Shown piece after piece: positions 9,348-18,183 of a DNA stretch of 64,000 nucleotides. Position 1 is the stretch's first letter, and each line of letters opens with the position of its first letter. Source of the stretch: Luteithermobacter gelatinilyticus (lineage in GTDB: Bacteria > Pseudomonadota > Alphaproteobacteria > Sphingomonadales > Emcibacteraceae). The DNA lies in assembly GCF_005849285.1 (NCBI RefSeq), contig NZ_CP040517.1, positions 626,501 through 690,500 on the forward strand, written 5' to 3'. The translations under genes were made by a program, and so were the position numbers. The notes beneath the pieces were generated by a model that searched no databases, was not told the DNA's origin, and worked only from the letters and a program-made list of their open reading frames with translations.

Positions 9348-10445
9348 TTATTGAGGTTTTGTTGTGATTCGGACCTGCCTTCCAGGATCATGGATGACCT
9401 TGATGGGGAGGGCATCAGACAGGGCTTCGATCATCTGGTCAATCTGATCTGTGCGAAATGCGGCGGTCACTTTCAAGTCTCCCACGTCTTCAGGTTCAAT
9501 CACAATGGGAATATGGGAGTATCTGTTGGCATCCGCAATGACTTCGCGTAGGGTGGCGTAGTTATAGACAAGATGTCCTTTCAACCAGGCGTCCGGCTTC
9601 CTGCGGGGCTGGGCGATAATTTTGCGAAGCGGCTTGTTGTATTCCGATTCCAGTTGCTGGCCGGCCTTGACCGGCTGAAACTCTGTGGCGGGAATGGACA
9701 GGGCCAGAGACTGTGATTCCGGTCGGGCCTTGACCGGCGTTTTGGGAAAGGTTTTGGCCACTTCAACCTTACCTTCAAGAACGGAGACAATGACTTTCCG
9801 GGGGGCGTGATGGACATTGAATTTGGTGCCGGTGACCCGGATGACAGTATCCTGGGCCAGCACCAGAAAAGGCCGTAGGGGATCCTTGCTGACGGAAAAG
9901 AAGGCTTCTCCCCTGTTGAGGATAACCCGGCGTTCTGTATCTGTGAATTCAAGAGTAATCTGGGAATTTGCGCCCAAGGTGACATTGCTGTTGTCCGGCA
10001 GAACCAGGTCGCGAATTTCGGCAATCTGCGTCTGATATTGGGTGGCCGGCGACAGCAATGTGGCAACCAAGGCGACACCGACAATCATAAACAGCGCGAA
10101 CACCCCCGCGGCGATGGCACCGCTCCGGAGGGGGGGGCCTGGTTTAAGGATGTGCAGAATTTTGCGGCTTGCGCTGTTAGGTATCTCCTCATTGGACAGG
10201 TGACGCGGTTCAATGTGGTGGATTTCTTCAACCATGGCAGCTCCCTGCCAGACCGCTAAAATCTGGTTATAGGCGCGACGATGAACTGCTGAAAGGTCAA
10301 GCCATGCCTGAAAGGCTTGCCGGTCTTCATCGTTTGCCTGCCCAGATTCAAGATGGACAATCCATTTCATCGCTTGTTCCTGAACAGATTCCGCCGGAGA
10401 AGAGGAGTTAGGGCGAAATGGAGGATGTTTTCCTGGTTTTTTCAT
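9348..10445 (-). CDS. FecR-family anti-sigma factor / sigma regulator
   Basis: 365 residues with the family layout: an N-terminal cytoplasmic DUF4880 region (about residues 24-70, with MKWIVHLESG and FQAWLDLSAVHRRAY), one transmembrane helix (about 107-131), the periplasmic FecR domain (VLPDNSNVTLGANS onward) and a C-terminal DUF4974/STN-like domain (about 285-360). It relays the state of the TonB receptor across the inner membrane to the sigma factor encoded 8 bases upstream. Gene order sigma-fecR-receptor is the classical fec arrangement. Expression is probably coupled to the sigma gene. Confidence 0.9.
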   Translation of the reverse strand: MKKPGKHPPFRPNSSSPAESVQEQAMKWIVHLESGQANDEDRQAFQAWLDLSAVHRRAYNQILAVWQGAAMVEEIHHIEPRHLSNEEIPNSASRKILHILKPGPPLRSGAIAAGVFALFMIVGVALVATLLSPATQYQTQIAEIRDLVLPDNSNVTLGANSQITLEFTDTERRVILNRGEAFFSVSKDPLRPFLVLAQDTVIRVTGTKFNVHHAPRKVIVSVLEGKVEVAKTFPKTPVKARPESQSLALSIPATEFQPVKAGQQLESEYNKPLRKIIAQPRRKPDAWLKGHLVYNYATLREVIADANRYSHIPIVIEPEDVGDLKVTAAFRTDQIDQMIEALSDALPIKVIHDPGRQVRITTKPQ

Positions 10446-10453
10446 GGATGTTT

Positions 10454-11077
10454 CTATTTGCTGGATTTTGGCATTTCATCAGTTGGAGTGGAGGGGGCGC
10501 TGTTTTTATATATTTTTGCCATCTCTGTGGTGCATTTTTTCAGAGCCCGAAAGACATGCTTTTTGACATTTTCTTCCTTCAGTCCCATTTCTTCGGCGAT
10601 TTCCCTGTAACTCAACCCATATACGCGGTTCAACACGAAGATGCGACGGGGCTTGGCGGGCAAGTTTTCTATGACTGTCTTCAAAACGGCCAGCCGTTCG
10701 CGATCCAGAGCAATATGTTCCGGAGAAATGCCATGACCGGGCTCGTGCCAGCTTTCCAGCGGCACTTCTTCCATATGTTTGGCTTTCACCTGCCGCCGGC
10801 GCGCTCTGTCGATAACAATATTCCGGGCGGTTGTGTATAAAAAAGCCCGGGGGTTACGTAGCGTCTGGGGGTCTGTGAGGGCGGCCAGTCGGGTGAAAGC
10901 CATTTGGGTAATGTCCTTGGCTTCCTGACTGCGCCCGTTGACCATACGTCGCAGGTAACGGTAAAGTTCATCACGATACCGCTGATAACTTTCTTTTAAA
11001 AAACTGTCGCGCCGTTTCAGCATCATGCAGTTCTGTGGTCCGTTCCCAGACAATCGAGTGTCAGAATGACTTTTCAT
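10454..11077 (-). CDS. ECF sigma factor, FecI-like
   Basis: 207 residues with sigma-2 (YRDELYRYLRRMV...AFLYTTARNIVIDRARR) and sigma-4 (RIFVLNRVYGLSYREIAEEMGL) regions and no sigma-3, as in ECF factors. It starts at an ATG with AGGGAT five bases upstream; a TATAAT hexamer (- strand, 11103-11098) is placed to give a very short leader, although no good -35 is visible. It should direct transcription of the receptor and isopeptidase genes downstream when FecR is signalled. The B and C genes are on the other strand and may or may not belong to its regulon. Confidence 0.9.
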   Translation of the reverse strand: MKSHSDTRLSGNGPQNCMMLKRRDSFLKESYQRYRDELYRYLRRMVNGRSQEAKDITQMAFTRLAALTDPQTLRNPRAFLYTTARNIVIDRARRRQVKAKHMEEVPLESWHEPGHGISPEHIALDRERLAVLKTVIENLPAKPRRIFVLNRVYGLSYREIAEEMGLKEENVKKHVFRALKKCTTEMAKIYKNSAPSTPTDEMPKSSK

Positions 11078-11601
11078 TTTATCCCTATTTGGGATTTATT
11101 ATAAGTGTATTTGCATGTTTTGGTTTTATGCGGGAACCTCATATTCGGAATTATTCCCTCCTTTATGGGGTATTGACCATTTGGGGTCGGGGGATCTGAA
11201 ACTGTCGCGTGATGGCCGGTAAGCCGCTATTTGGATTAAAATGTTATCCTTTTGATGCTCATAAGACGCAAAAATCTATATTTAGGGGACATTTTTTGAT
11301 CTTTTGGTTGGTAAATATCCTGGATAATGAATGGAATAAAGGCAGGCTGCGGTAAAGAAGGGCGGCGGGCATCCGGACCCGCGGCTGTCCGCCCAGTTGG
11401 CCGCCAGTCCTTCTCATTTGGGTCGTCCGGAGCCGGCGGTATCTTCCTACGGAGGAAAGATCTGTGCATTTTGGGGCCCCGCCCGGCCAATGCCGCTGTT
11501 GATAAGGGGCTCTTATCCTATAGACGTCTGAGCCCCCAAAAAGGGACAATTTTTATTTCAAGAAAAGGAAGGGAGAGGGGCATAAATGACGCTTCGGGGG
11601 A
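11078..11601. other. GC-rich region with nested inverted repeats between sigma and luxR
   Basis: No convincing gene. Nested pairings are visible at 11361-11393 (GGCGG with CCGCC, enclosing GCGGG with CCCGC) and GGGGCTC/GAGCCCC at 11506-11512 and 11530-11536. The short frames on both strands here lack ribosome sites and family resemblance. The stretch is 3' of luxR and 5' of the sigma gene on the - strand, so it could be a 3' untranslated region, a leader or an independent RNA. I could not match it to a riboswitch class. Confidence 0.3.
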
Positions 11602-11612
11602 TTATGGCGTCA
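11587..11612 (-). terminator. Possible terminator spanning the luxR stop codon
   Basis: TGACGC and GCGTCA pair around the luxR stop codon on the - strand, followed by ATTTATG. The stem is short (6 bp) and the U-run weak. Confidence 0.3.
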
Positions 11613-12300
11613 TCAATCCCCGCCGCAGGGCCGTCATCACGGCCATAGCGCGGGTGGACACATCGAGCTTTTGGTAGATGTCGCGGATATACCCATTAAC
11701 GGTGTGTTCGCTAATGCCCAGAATTTTGCCGATTTCCCAGGAAGACTTGCCTTGAGCAACCCATTTCAGGCAGTCGATTTCCCGGGGAGTGAGGGGAGAA
11801 GAGGATGGCGGCACGGTGTTTAACGTCATCAGACAGATATGAAATTGCAGGGCCAGTAGCATCAACCGGTTATATATTGTTTTTCGGATTGCTCTTTTTT
11901 CCGGCCCAGCAAAAGACAGCAGGATGAGCCGCCCATAAGGGCCGAAAAGCGGGAGGGTCAGGCCCCGCTCCAGCCCGAATTGTTCAGCTTCTTGCATCAA
12001 CTGCTTTTGGGGGGCGGTGAGGGTGTCGTCGTTTCGGAGTTTTTTCCATTCCAGCCCGAGCGGACATCGGGGACAATATTGCAGCACGGGGTCGATATTC
12101 TGATAATTCCGGGCCAGATAATGATTGATCCAATCCTGCGGATAGCTCACACCATATGTTTGGGTTTTTCCCGTTTCACTGAGGATGACGCAGGCCAGGT
12201 ACGGGAATCCAAGATCGTGTGCTGCCTCACACAGCAGTTTAAATAGTTCCCTGGGGGTTTCGGCCTGTTGGCTTTCTTTAATGTAACGGGACAATTTCAT
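11602..12300 (-). CDS. LuxR-type regulator with autoinducer-binding domain, no LuxI neighbour
   Basis: 232 residues: an N-terminal autoinducer-binding-like domain (about 10-150) and a C-terminal LuxR helix-turn-helix (SPLTPREIDCLKWVAQGKSS...SEHTVNGYIRDIYQKLDV). The Trp, Tyr and Asp that line the acyl-homoserine-lactone pocket appear in the expected spacing in DWINHYLARNYQNIDPVL. No luxI synthase is present in the window, so it is either a solo receptor of an external signal or belongs to a synthase elsewhere. It lies upstream of and in the same direction as the ECF sigma gene, 524 bases apart, so control of the lasso import genes is possible but unproven. Confidence 0.88.
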   Translation of the reverse strand: MKLSRYIKESQQAETPRELFKLLCEAAHDLGFPYLACVILSETGKTQTYGVSYPQDWINHYLARNYQNIDPVLQYCPRCPLGLEWKKLRNDDTLTAPQKQLMQEAEQFGLERGLTLPLFGPYGRLILLSFAGPEKRAIRKTIYNRLMLLALQFHICLMTLNTVPPSSSPLTPREIDCLKWVAQGKSSWEIGKILGISEHTVNGYIRDIYQKLDVSTRAMAVMTALRRGLMTP

Positions 12301-12496
12301 CGCTGTTCCGTCCGGTGGCGTGCCCTGTGTGTTTTAGGCGTATCGAAATATATAAATTACGACTATAGATTGTGTTATTTCATTAAAATTGTAATAAAAT
12401 CAAAGACTTTTTTAGGAATTTAAGATATCTTCTATATACTAACACACCAATAAGTTTATTTCAATTCGTTTTGCTCCGGGGCTGTGTGATCAGTGG

Positions 12497-12524
12497 TGGG
12501 TCAACCTATTCGCAATTCACTCTA
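12497..12524 (-). repeat. Palindromic intergenic repeat, copy 1 (left arm decayed)
   Basis: Contains GTCAACCTATTCGCAATTC followed by ACTCTA, i.e. loop and one full arm of the repeat in the orientation of copy 6 (31149). The partner arm is not recognisable. Confidence 0.65.
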
Positions 12525-12678
12525 GGGATGGTGATGCAGGGAATCAGTTTTTGCCTTCTGTGTGAAATATTTTAGGGGGTTTTAACATCAATGACATAAA
12601 GGTCGATCATATAGAAGGGCGATATTCTTGTGGCTCTGAGGGGCCCCTGAGAAAGAGCGGAATAGTGCATAATGATGA

Positions 12679-12702
12679 GGCCATCTTTTCACAATTCACT
12701 CT
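12679..12702 (-). repeat. Palindromic intergenic repeat, copy 2 (half copy)
   Basis: TTCACAATTCACTCT preserves one arm and part of the loop; the rest has diverged. It lies about 50 bases before the phosphatase start. Confidence 0.55.
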
Positions 12703-12752
12703 GGATCACGGGCCACAGGGCAATATAGAGCAAAAGGTAGAAAGGAATGTAT

Positions 12753-14249
12753 ATGAAGCCGATGGGCGTCGTTGGGGCGGTAATGTTGTTGTGGTGCACC
12801 CTGATTTTGGCGGGGTGCCACGAGGTGCAGACGGATATCCATTCTGAGACGGCGCCGCCTGAAAAATCTGGTTCTGAAGAATCCGGTCCTGAGAAAGCCA
12901 AGAATGTGATTTTGTTTATTGGTGACGGGATGGGGGTCAGCACGGTCACGGCAATCCGTATTCTGGACGGGCAAAGGAAAGGTCTTGCGGGGGAGGATAA
13001 TGTTCTGTCCTGGGAGAAATTCCCGCATCTGGCCTTGGCCAAGACCTACAATACCAATCAGCAGGTGCCGGATTCCGCCGGCACAGCCACGGCCATGGTC
13101 ACCGGGCACAAAACCAAGGCCGGTCTGATCAGTGTATCGGCACAGGTAACGCGCGGTGCGTGTGCGTCCGCAAAAGACCAGCGGCTTCAGACCCTTCTGG
13201 AGCGGGCGGAGCGGGCCGGTCTGTCAACCGGGGTTGTGACCACGGCACGTCTTACCCATGCCACCCCCGCCGCCCTTTATGCCCATGTCCCGGAACGGGA
13301 CTGGGAAGCTGATTCTGACATGCCGGCGGAGGCGTTGGCACAGGGGTGTCGTGATATTGCCCGCCAGTTGATCGAATTTTCCGAAGGAGATGGCATTGAG
13401 GTGGCGCTGGGTGGCGGCCGGCGGGCTTTTTTTCCGCAGTATATGAAAGATCCGGAAACCGGCGCACCGGGCCGGCGCCGGGACGGGCGGAACCTGATTG
13501 AGGAATGGCTGGATAAACATAAAGGGGGACGTTATGTCTGGCGCGCCGAGGATTTTCGAGCTATTTCTCCCGAAGACACGGATCGGCTGCTGGGCTTATT
13601 TAATGCCAGTCATATGCAGTATGAAGCGCAACGGAGCCGGGATCAGGGCGGAGAACCCTCTCTGGCGGAGATGACGGAAAAGGCCATCAGGATCCTGGAA
13701 AAAAATGACGCCGGGTATTTCTTGATGGTTGAGGCCGGCCGGGTGGACCACGGCCATCATGCCGGCAGCGCCTATCTGGCGCTTCATGACGGTATCGCGC
13801 TGAATCAAGCTGTCGAACAGGCGGTGCGCATGACCAATCCGGACGATACTCTGATCATTGTTACCGCCGATCATTCCCATACCTTTGTGATGGCGGGTTA
13901 TCCCACTCGCGGCAATCCGATTCTGGGAAAGGTGGTCGGCAATGATGACAGAGGTTCCCCGGAAACGGCCCCGGCGCTAGCCGCCGATGGGAAGCCTTAT
14001 ACAACCTTGGGATATTATATGACCCCCCAAGGGCTTCGGCAGGGAGAAGACCGAGCGGACCTTGGTCCTGTGGACACAGAAGCGCCTGAGTTTCGTCAAC
14101 AGGCGCTGATCCCCGTTCGTACCGGCCATCATGCTGGTGAGGATGTGGCCATCTATGCGACCGGTCCGGGCGCCGCTAAAGTGCAGGGGGTGATGGAACA
14201 AAATAAAATTTTCGACGTGATGATAAAGGCGCTTAACTTGCCTCTGTAA
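12753..14249 (+). CDS. Alkaline phosphatase, PhoA-like, lipoprotein
   Basis: 498 residues from the ATG at 12753: AAAGGA ends directly at the ATG at 12747 but stands 6 bases before this one. Phosphate monoester hydrolysis in the periplasm or at the outer membrane; the lipobox (LAGC) predicts lipid anchoring. Family motifs are the metal ligand region FIGDGMG, the nucleophile Ser in PDSAGTATAMVTG, VEAGRVDHGHHAG, the late metal ligands TADHSHTF and TGHHAGEDVAIYATGP. All metal ligands and the nucleophile that can be recognised are present. It stands alone, followed at once by a repeat copy and a hairpin terminator. Phosphate starvation control would be usual but is not visible. Confidence 0.93.
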   Translation: MKPMGVVGAVMLLWCTLILAGCHEVQTDIHSETAPPEKSGSEESGPEKAKNVILFIGDGMGVSTVTAIRILDGQRKGLAGEDNVLSWEKFPHLALAKTYNTNQQVPDSAGTATAMVTGHKTKAGLISVSAQVTRGACASAKDQRLQTLLERAERAGLSTGVVTTARLTHATPAALYAHVPERDWEADSDMPAEALAQGCRDIARQLIEFSEGDGIEVALGGGRRAFFPQYMKDPETGAPGRRRDGRNLIEEWLDKHKGGRYVWRAEDFRAISPEDTDRLLGLFNASHMQYEAQRSRDQGGEPSLAEMTEKAIRILEKNDAGYFLMVEAGRVDHGHHAGSAYLALHDGIALNQAVEQAVRMTNPDDTLIIVTADHSHTFVMAGYPTRGNPILGKVVGNDDRGSPETAPALAADGKPYTTLGYYMTPQGLRQGEDRADLGPVDTEAPEFRQQALIPVRTGHHAGEDVAIYATGPGAAKVQGVMEQNKIFDVMIKALNLPL

Positions 14250-14251
14250 GT

Positions 14252-14283
14252 TAGAGTGAATTGTGCAGAGGTTGGCTCAATTC
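14252..14283 (+). repeat. Palindromic intergenic repeat, copy 3 (right arm partial)
   Basis: TAGAGTGAATTGTG, then the AGGTTGGCT loop and CAATTC; the last arm bases have diverged. It starts two bases after the phosphatase stop codon. Confidence 0.75.
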
Positions 14284-14330
14284 TGTTGGCGGATCACGCC
14301 ATGACTTGAGCTCCAGATATTTTGACAGGA

Positions 14331-14370
14331 AACTGCCCTTCTCGAATGGTGGGAAGGGCAGTTCTTTGAT
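14331..14370 (+). terminator. Rho-independent terminator after the phosphatase gene
   Basis: AACTGCCCTTC pairs with GAAGGGCAGTT around a short loop, followed by CTTTGATTAT. Strong stem, weak U-run. Confidence 0.55.
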
Positions 14371-14372
14371 TA

Positions 14373-14398
14373 TAATTAACACTTATAATGTGTAATTA
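14373..14398. promoter_or_regulatory. Inverted repeat in the AT-rich region upstream of cysD
   Basis: TAATTAACAC is mirrored by GTGTAATTA with a 7-base centre. It lies in about 100 bases of very AT-rich DNA, roughly 195 bases before cysD, and is a candidate operator for sulfate assimilation control. The regulator is unknown. Confidence 0.3.
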
Positions 14399-14593
14399 TT
14401 TGTAATATACACATATATTTTTCCAAAAACTTATAATTACCATTGTTTTTTTGTTAATGTGTCGTTATGTAAAGGGTCTGAGAATAAAACGGAAGAAAGA
14501 AGCGATGCTCTTTCATTAACCGGGAAATATGTTACGGAAAATATGGTATAAGCGGGTCTTCCGGATGAAGTTGGCGTTGAAAAGAGAAGAAAT

Positions 14594-15493
14594 ATGGACC
14601 TGACACATTTGAAAAGGCTGGAGGCCGAAAGCATTCACATCATCCGCGAAGTGGCGGCGGAATGTCAAAATCCGGTCATGCTGTATTCCATCGGCAAGGA
14701 CAGCTCCGTAATGCTTCATCTGGCGATGAAAGCCTTTTATCCCTCCCGGCCGCCTTTTCCGATTTTGCATGTGGACACCACCTGGAAATTCCGCGAAATG
14801 ATTGAGTTCCGGGACCGCATGGCGGCGGAGCTGGGCCTGGACCTGATCATCCATATCAATGAAGAAGGCGTGGCCCGGAATATCGGGCCCTTTACCCACG
14901 GGTCCGCCGTTCATACCGATGTGATGAAAACCCAGGCGCTAAAACAGGCGCTTGATAAATACGGCTTTGATGCGGCCTTTGGCGGCGCACGCCGGGATGA
15001 GGAAAAAAGTCGTGCTAAGGAACGGGTGTTTTCCTTCCGCTCCGCCCAGCATCGCTGGGACCCGAAAAATCAGCGACCTGAACTGTGGCGGCTTTATAAC
15101 AGCCGCATCAATAAAGGGGAAAGCATCCGGGTATTCCCGTTGAGCAACTGGACGGAACTGGACATCTGGCAGTATATTTATCTGGAAAACATTCCCATCG
15201 TCCCACTTTATTATGCCAAGGAGCGCCCGGTGGTGGAACGGGATGGCATGCTGATCATGGTCGATGACGACCGTATGCCGCTCGAACCCGGCGAGACGCC
15301 GCAGATGAAAAAAGTACGTTTCCGCACCCTGGGCTGTTACCCGCTCACTGGCGCCATAGAATCCGAGGCTGATACCTTGCCAGCGATTATTCAGGAAATG
15401 CTGCTGACGCGGACCTCGGAACGGCAGGGCCGGGCCATTGACAAGGACACCAATGCTTCCATGGAACAGAAGAAACAGGAAGGATATTTCTGA
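14594..15493 (+). CDS. cysD: Sulfate adenylyltransferase small subunit
   Basis: 299 residues, full length for CysD. With CysN it forms ATP sulfurylase, which makes adenosine phosphosulfate (APS) from ATP and sulfate in the cytoplasm. The PP-loop-type motif is in [15 protein letters not shown] near the N-terminus, and the family block [20 protein letters not shown] is intact. AAGAGAAGAA lies just upstream of the ATG. The TGA stop overlaps the ATG of cysNC by one base (TGATG), so the two are translationally coupled. The small subunit catalyses adenylyl transfer, while the CysN GTPase drives the reaction. Confidence 0.96.
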   Translation: MDLTHLKRLEAESIHIIREVAAECQNPVMLYSIGKDSSVMLHLAMKAFYPSRPPFPILHVDTTWKFREMIEFRDRMAAELGLDLIIHINEEGVARNIGPFTHGSAVHTDVMKTQALKQALDKYGFDAAFGGARRDEEKSRAKERVFSFRSAQHRWDPKNQRPELWRLYNSRINKGESIRVFPLSNWTELDIWQYIYLENIPIVPLYYAKERPVVERDGMLIMVDDDRMPLEPGETPQMKKVRFRTLGCYPLTGAIESEADTLPAIIQEMLLTRTSERQGRAIDKDTNASMEQKKQEGYF

Positions 15494-17427
15494 TGTCACA
15501 TAAATCTGAGCTCATCGCCGGCGACATTCTGGAATATCTGAAAGCCCAGGAGAATAAGGGGCTTTTGCGGTTTATTACCTGTGGCAGCGTGGATGACGGG
15601 AAAAGCACCCTGATCGGGCGACTGCTGTATGATTCCAAGCTGATTTTCGAGGACCAGCTCAATGCCCTGGAAAATGACAGCCGCAAAATGGGCACCCAGG
15701 GCGGGGACATCGACTTTGCCTTGCTGGTGGATGGGCTTTCGGCGGAACGGGAGCAGGGCATCACCATCGACGTGGCCTACCGGTTTTTTTCCACCGACAA
15801 ACGCAAATTTATTGTGGCGGACACGCCGGGTCATGAACAATATACCCGCAATATGGCAACGGGCGCTTCCACCGCCGATCTTGCGGTGATCCTGATTGAT
15901 GCGCGCAAGGGGGTTCTGACCCAGACCCGTCGCCACAGCTATATTGTCTCGCTTCTGGGCATCAAACATGTGGTGCTGGCGGTCAATAAAATGGACCTGG
16001 TGGACTACTCCCGACAGTTTTTTGACGATATCGAACAGGAATATCGGGCTTTTGCGGCCGAAATCGGCCTTGAAGATATTACCTGTATTCCCATTTCTGC
16101 CCTCAAGGGAGACAATATTCTGGACCGCGGCGAGGCCCTTGAGTGGTATGAGGGGCCGACCCTTATGCATCTTCTGGAAACCATTGACGTGGCCTCCGAT
16201 GAAACGTCGGCGCCGTTCCGGTTTCCGGTGCAGTGGGTGAACCGGCCCAACCTGGATTTTCGGGGATTTTCCGGCACCATCGTTAGCGGTCGTGTGGCCC
16301 AGGGAGACGAGATTGTTGTTCTGCCGTCGGCCCGGACCAGCCGCATCAAACGAATTGTCACCCATGACAGGGATCTGGAGCAGGCCGTGGCCGGGCAAGC
16401 GGTGACCCTGGTTCTGGAGGATGAGATTGATATTTCCCGAGGCGATGTGATCTGTCACACAGAGACCCGCGCCGAAATGTCGGACCAGTTCATGGCGCAT
16501 ATCCTGTGGATGGATGATGAACCGCTATTGCCGGGACGGCCTTATCTGATCAAGTCCGCAACCCGGACTTTGCCGGGCATGGTGACGGATCTGAAATACA
16601 AGGTGAATGTGAACTCCCTGGAACATGAAGCCGGCAAGAAGCTGGAACTCAATGAGGTGGGGGTTTGCAACCTGTCGCTCAGCGACCAGATCGCCTATGA
16701 CCGTTATGCGGACAACCGGGATATGGGCGGGTTTATCATTATCAACCGCCTGACCAACAATACGGTCGGGGTCGGCATGATTGATTACGGCTTGCGCCGG
16801 GCGGAAAATATTCACTGGCAGGCGCTGGATGTGAATAAACAGGCCCGTTCCGACATGAAAGGACAGAAACCGGTGGTGTTGTGGTTTACCGGCCTGTCCG
16901 GTTCCGGAAAATCCACCATTGCCAATCTGGTGGAAAAGAAACTGCACGCCCGGGCCAAGCATACCTATGTGCTGGACGGGGACAATGTGCGTCACGGCCT
17001 GAACAAGGATCTGGGCTTTACCGATGCGGACCGGGTGGAAAATATCCGTCGGGTGGCCGAAACTGCCAAGCTGATGGTGGATGCGGGGCTAATTACCCTG
17101 GTTTCGTTCATTTCTCCGTTCCGGGCCGAGCGTCGGATGGCGCGGGAACTGATGGGGGACAAGGAATTCCTGGAAATCTATGTGAATACGCCGCTGGAGG
17201 TCTGTGAGGAACGTGATCCCAAGGGACTGTATAAGAAGGCCCGCCGGGGAGAGATCAAGAACTTCACAGGATTTGACAGTCCGTATGAAGCACCGGAACG
17301 CGCCGATATTACCTTGGATACCACCCGCCTTGATGCGGAACAGGCGGCGGACCAGGTGATTGCCTATCTGGAGGATAACGGGTATCTGCAGCCGCAAAGT
17401 CCTCCGGTGATTGGTGGGTTTTTCTGA
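15493..17427 (+). CDS. cysNC: Bifunctional sulfate adenylyltransferase GTPase subunit / APS kinase
   Basis: 644 residues, a fusion seen in many alphaproteobacteria. The N-terminal CysN part (about 1-430) is an EF-Tu-like GTPase with G1 [14 protein letters not shown], the [17 protein letters not shown] block and NKMD. The C-terminal CysC part (about 455-635) is APS kinase with P-loop GLSGSGKST and the [13 protein letters not shown] and [15 protein letters not shown]-like blocks; it phosphorylates APS to PAPS. Together with CysD it carries out both activation steps of sulfate assimilation. No reductase genes follow; the operon ends at a hairpin terminator. Confidence 0.96.
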   Translation: MSHKSELIAGDILEYLKAQENKGLLRFITCGSVDDGKSTLIGRLLYDSKLIFEDQLNALENDSRKMGTQGGDIDFALLVDGLSAEREQGITIDVAYRFFSTDKRKFIVADTPGHEQYTRNMATGASTADLAVILIDARKGVLTQTRRHSYIVSLLGIKHVVLAVNKMDLVDYSRQFFDDIEQEYRAFAAEIGLEDITCIPISALKGDNILDRGEALEWYEGPTLMHLLETIDVASDETSAPFRFPVQWVNRPNLDFRGFSGTIVSGRVAQGDEIVVLPSARTSRIKRIVTHDRDLEQAVAGQAVTLVLEDEIDISRGDVICHTETRAEMSDQFMAHILWMDDEPLLPGRPYLIKSATRTLPGMVTDLKYKVNVNSLEHEAGKKLELNEVGVCNLSLSDQIAYDRYADNRDMGGFIIINRLTNNTVGVGMIDYGLRRAENIHWQALDVNKQARSDMKGQKPVVLWFTGLSGSGKSTIANLVEKKLHARAKHTYVLDGDNVRHGLNKDLGFTDADRVENIRRVAETAKLMVDAGLITLVSFISPFRAERRMARELMGDKEFLEIYVNTPLEVCEERDPKGLYKKARRGEIKNFTGFDSPYEAPERADITLDTTRLDAEQAADQVIAYLEDNGYLQPQSPPVIGGFF

Positions 17428-17448
17428 AGCTTCGTAAAATATCATGTG

Positions 17449-17479
17449 AGCGGCCGTTTGGGCCGCTTGACGTGTTTTT
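17449..17479 (+). terminator. Rho-independent terminator of cysD-cysNC
   Basis: AGCGGCC/GGCCGCT stem with a 5-base loop, then TGACGTGTTTTT. Confidence 0.6.
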
Positions 17480-17553
17480 GCCTGTCTCTCTCGAAAAATA
17501 CGAGACATTTACAAACCGGATTGTTAAGTTTCCTCCCTCACCAGTAGGGCTTT

Positions 17554-17585
17554 GGATCATAAGGGGCCTTGACCTCTTATGATCC
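17554..17585. promoter_or_regulatory. 10-bp perfect inverted repeat upstream of the flavin reductase gene
   Basis: GGATCATAAG and CTTATGATCC with a 12-base loop, about 55 bases before the start codon at 17642. No U-run follows, so an operator or leader hairpin is more likely than a terminator. Confidence 0.35.
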
Positions 17586-17641
17586 TTGGTCTGTAATTGA
17601 GGCTTTAAAAACAATATATAATATATAAAGGCATTTAAGAG

Positions 17642-18136
17642 ATGACTAATCCCACTTCCCTTGCCGCGGCCATGCGGCGGTATGCTTCATCGGTTTCTGT
17701 GGTTTCCTGCCGGGACAGGGAAGGAAACCTGCACGCTATGACCGCGACCGCGGTATCGTCGGTGTCCTTTGACCCGCCTTCCATGTTGATTTGTGTGAAC
17801 AAGCAGGCGCAGCTCAATGGCGCCATGGCGGGGGTTGATGCATTTGCCATTAATATTCTGAGCGAGGAACAGACCGACATCTCGAATATCTGCGCCGGTG
17901 GCAAGCCCGCCCTGGAAAGGGTTAATGACGAACACTGGATCGTCCAGGACCACAAGCCGCCGGTGCTCAAGGGGGCGCAGGCGATTATACACTGTATAAA
18001 AACCCAGTGTTTCAGTTATGGTAGTCATGACATCTTCATTGGTGACGTCACCGGGGTGAGCGTGGAAGGAAACGTCCGGCCATTGATTTATCTGGATGGA
18101 AAATATGGCACATTTGCGCCGTTTCAGGAGGCCTGA
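17642..18136 (+). CDS. Flavin reductase-like FMN-binding protein
   Basis: 164 residues, the full length of the HpaC/flavin reductase family. Such proteins reduce free FMN or FAD with NAD(P)H for a monooxygenase partner or bind flavin themselves. The family blocks RYASSVSVVSC, HAMTATAVSSVSFDPPSMLICVN and AFAINILSEEQ are present. No two-component oxygenase gene is nearby, so the electron acceptor is unknown. It is followed 47 bases later by a GST gene in the same direction and may share its transcript. Confidence 0.85.
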   Translation: MTNPTSLAAAMRRYASSVSVVSCRDREGNLHAMTATAVSSVSFDPPSMLICVNKQAQLNGAMAGVDAFAINILSEEQTDISNICAGGKPALERVNDEHWIVQDHKPPVLKGAQAIIHCIKTQCFSYGSHDIFIGDVTGVSVEGNVRPLIYLDGKYGTFAPFQEA

Positions 18137-18183
18137 TCCCCGAAGACGGACTCCGCAAGTCTCAAAAACAGGAGCAGATGGAG

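Larger units (their letters stand above)
12301..12752. other. Divergent luxR/phosphatase intergenic region
   Basis: 452 bases with no gene. The part next to luxR (12340-12450) is very AT-rich and is the likely place for the luxR promoter. It also contains two decayed copies of the window-wide palindromic repeat (12497-12524 and 12679-12702). The end carries the ribosome site of the phosphatase gene. No pho box could be recognised with confidence. Confidence 0.4.

Noticed and set aside
11341-11540. Cyclic di-GMP or cobalamin riboswitch
   Set aside because: The conserved boxes of those classes are not present.
11236-11549. Two short - strand frames between luxR and the sigma gene, considered as lasso precursors
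   Set aside because: No leader/core pattern, no suitable ring acid position and no ribosome site.
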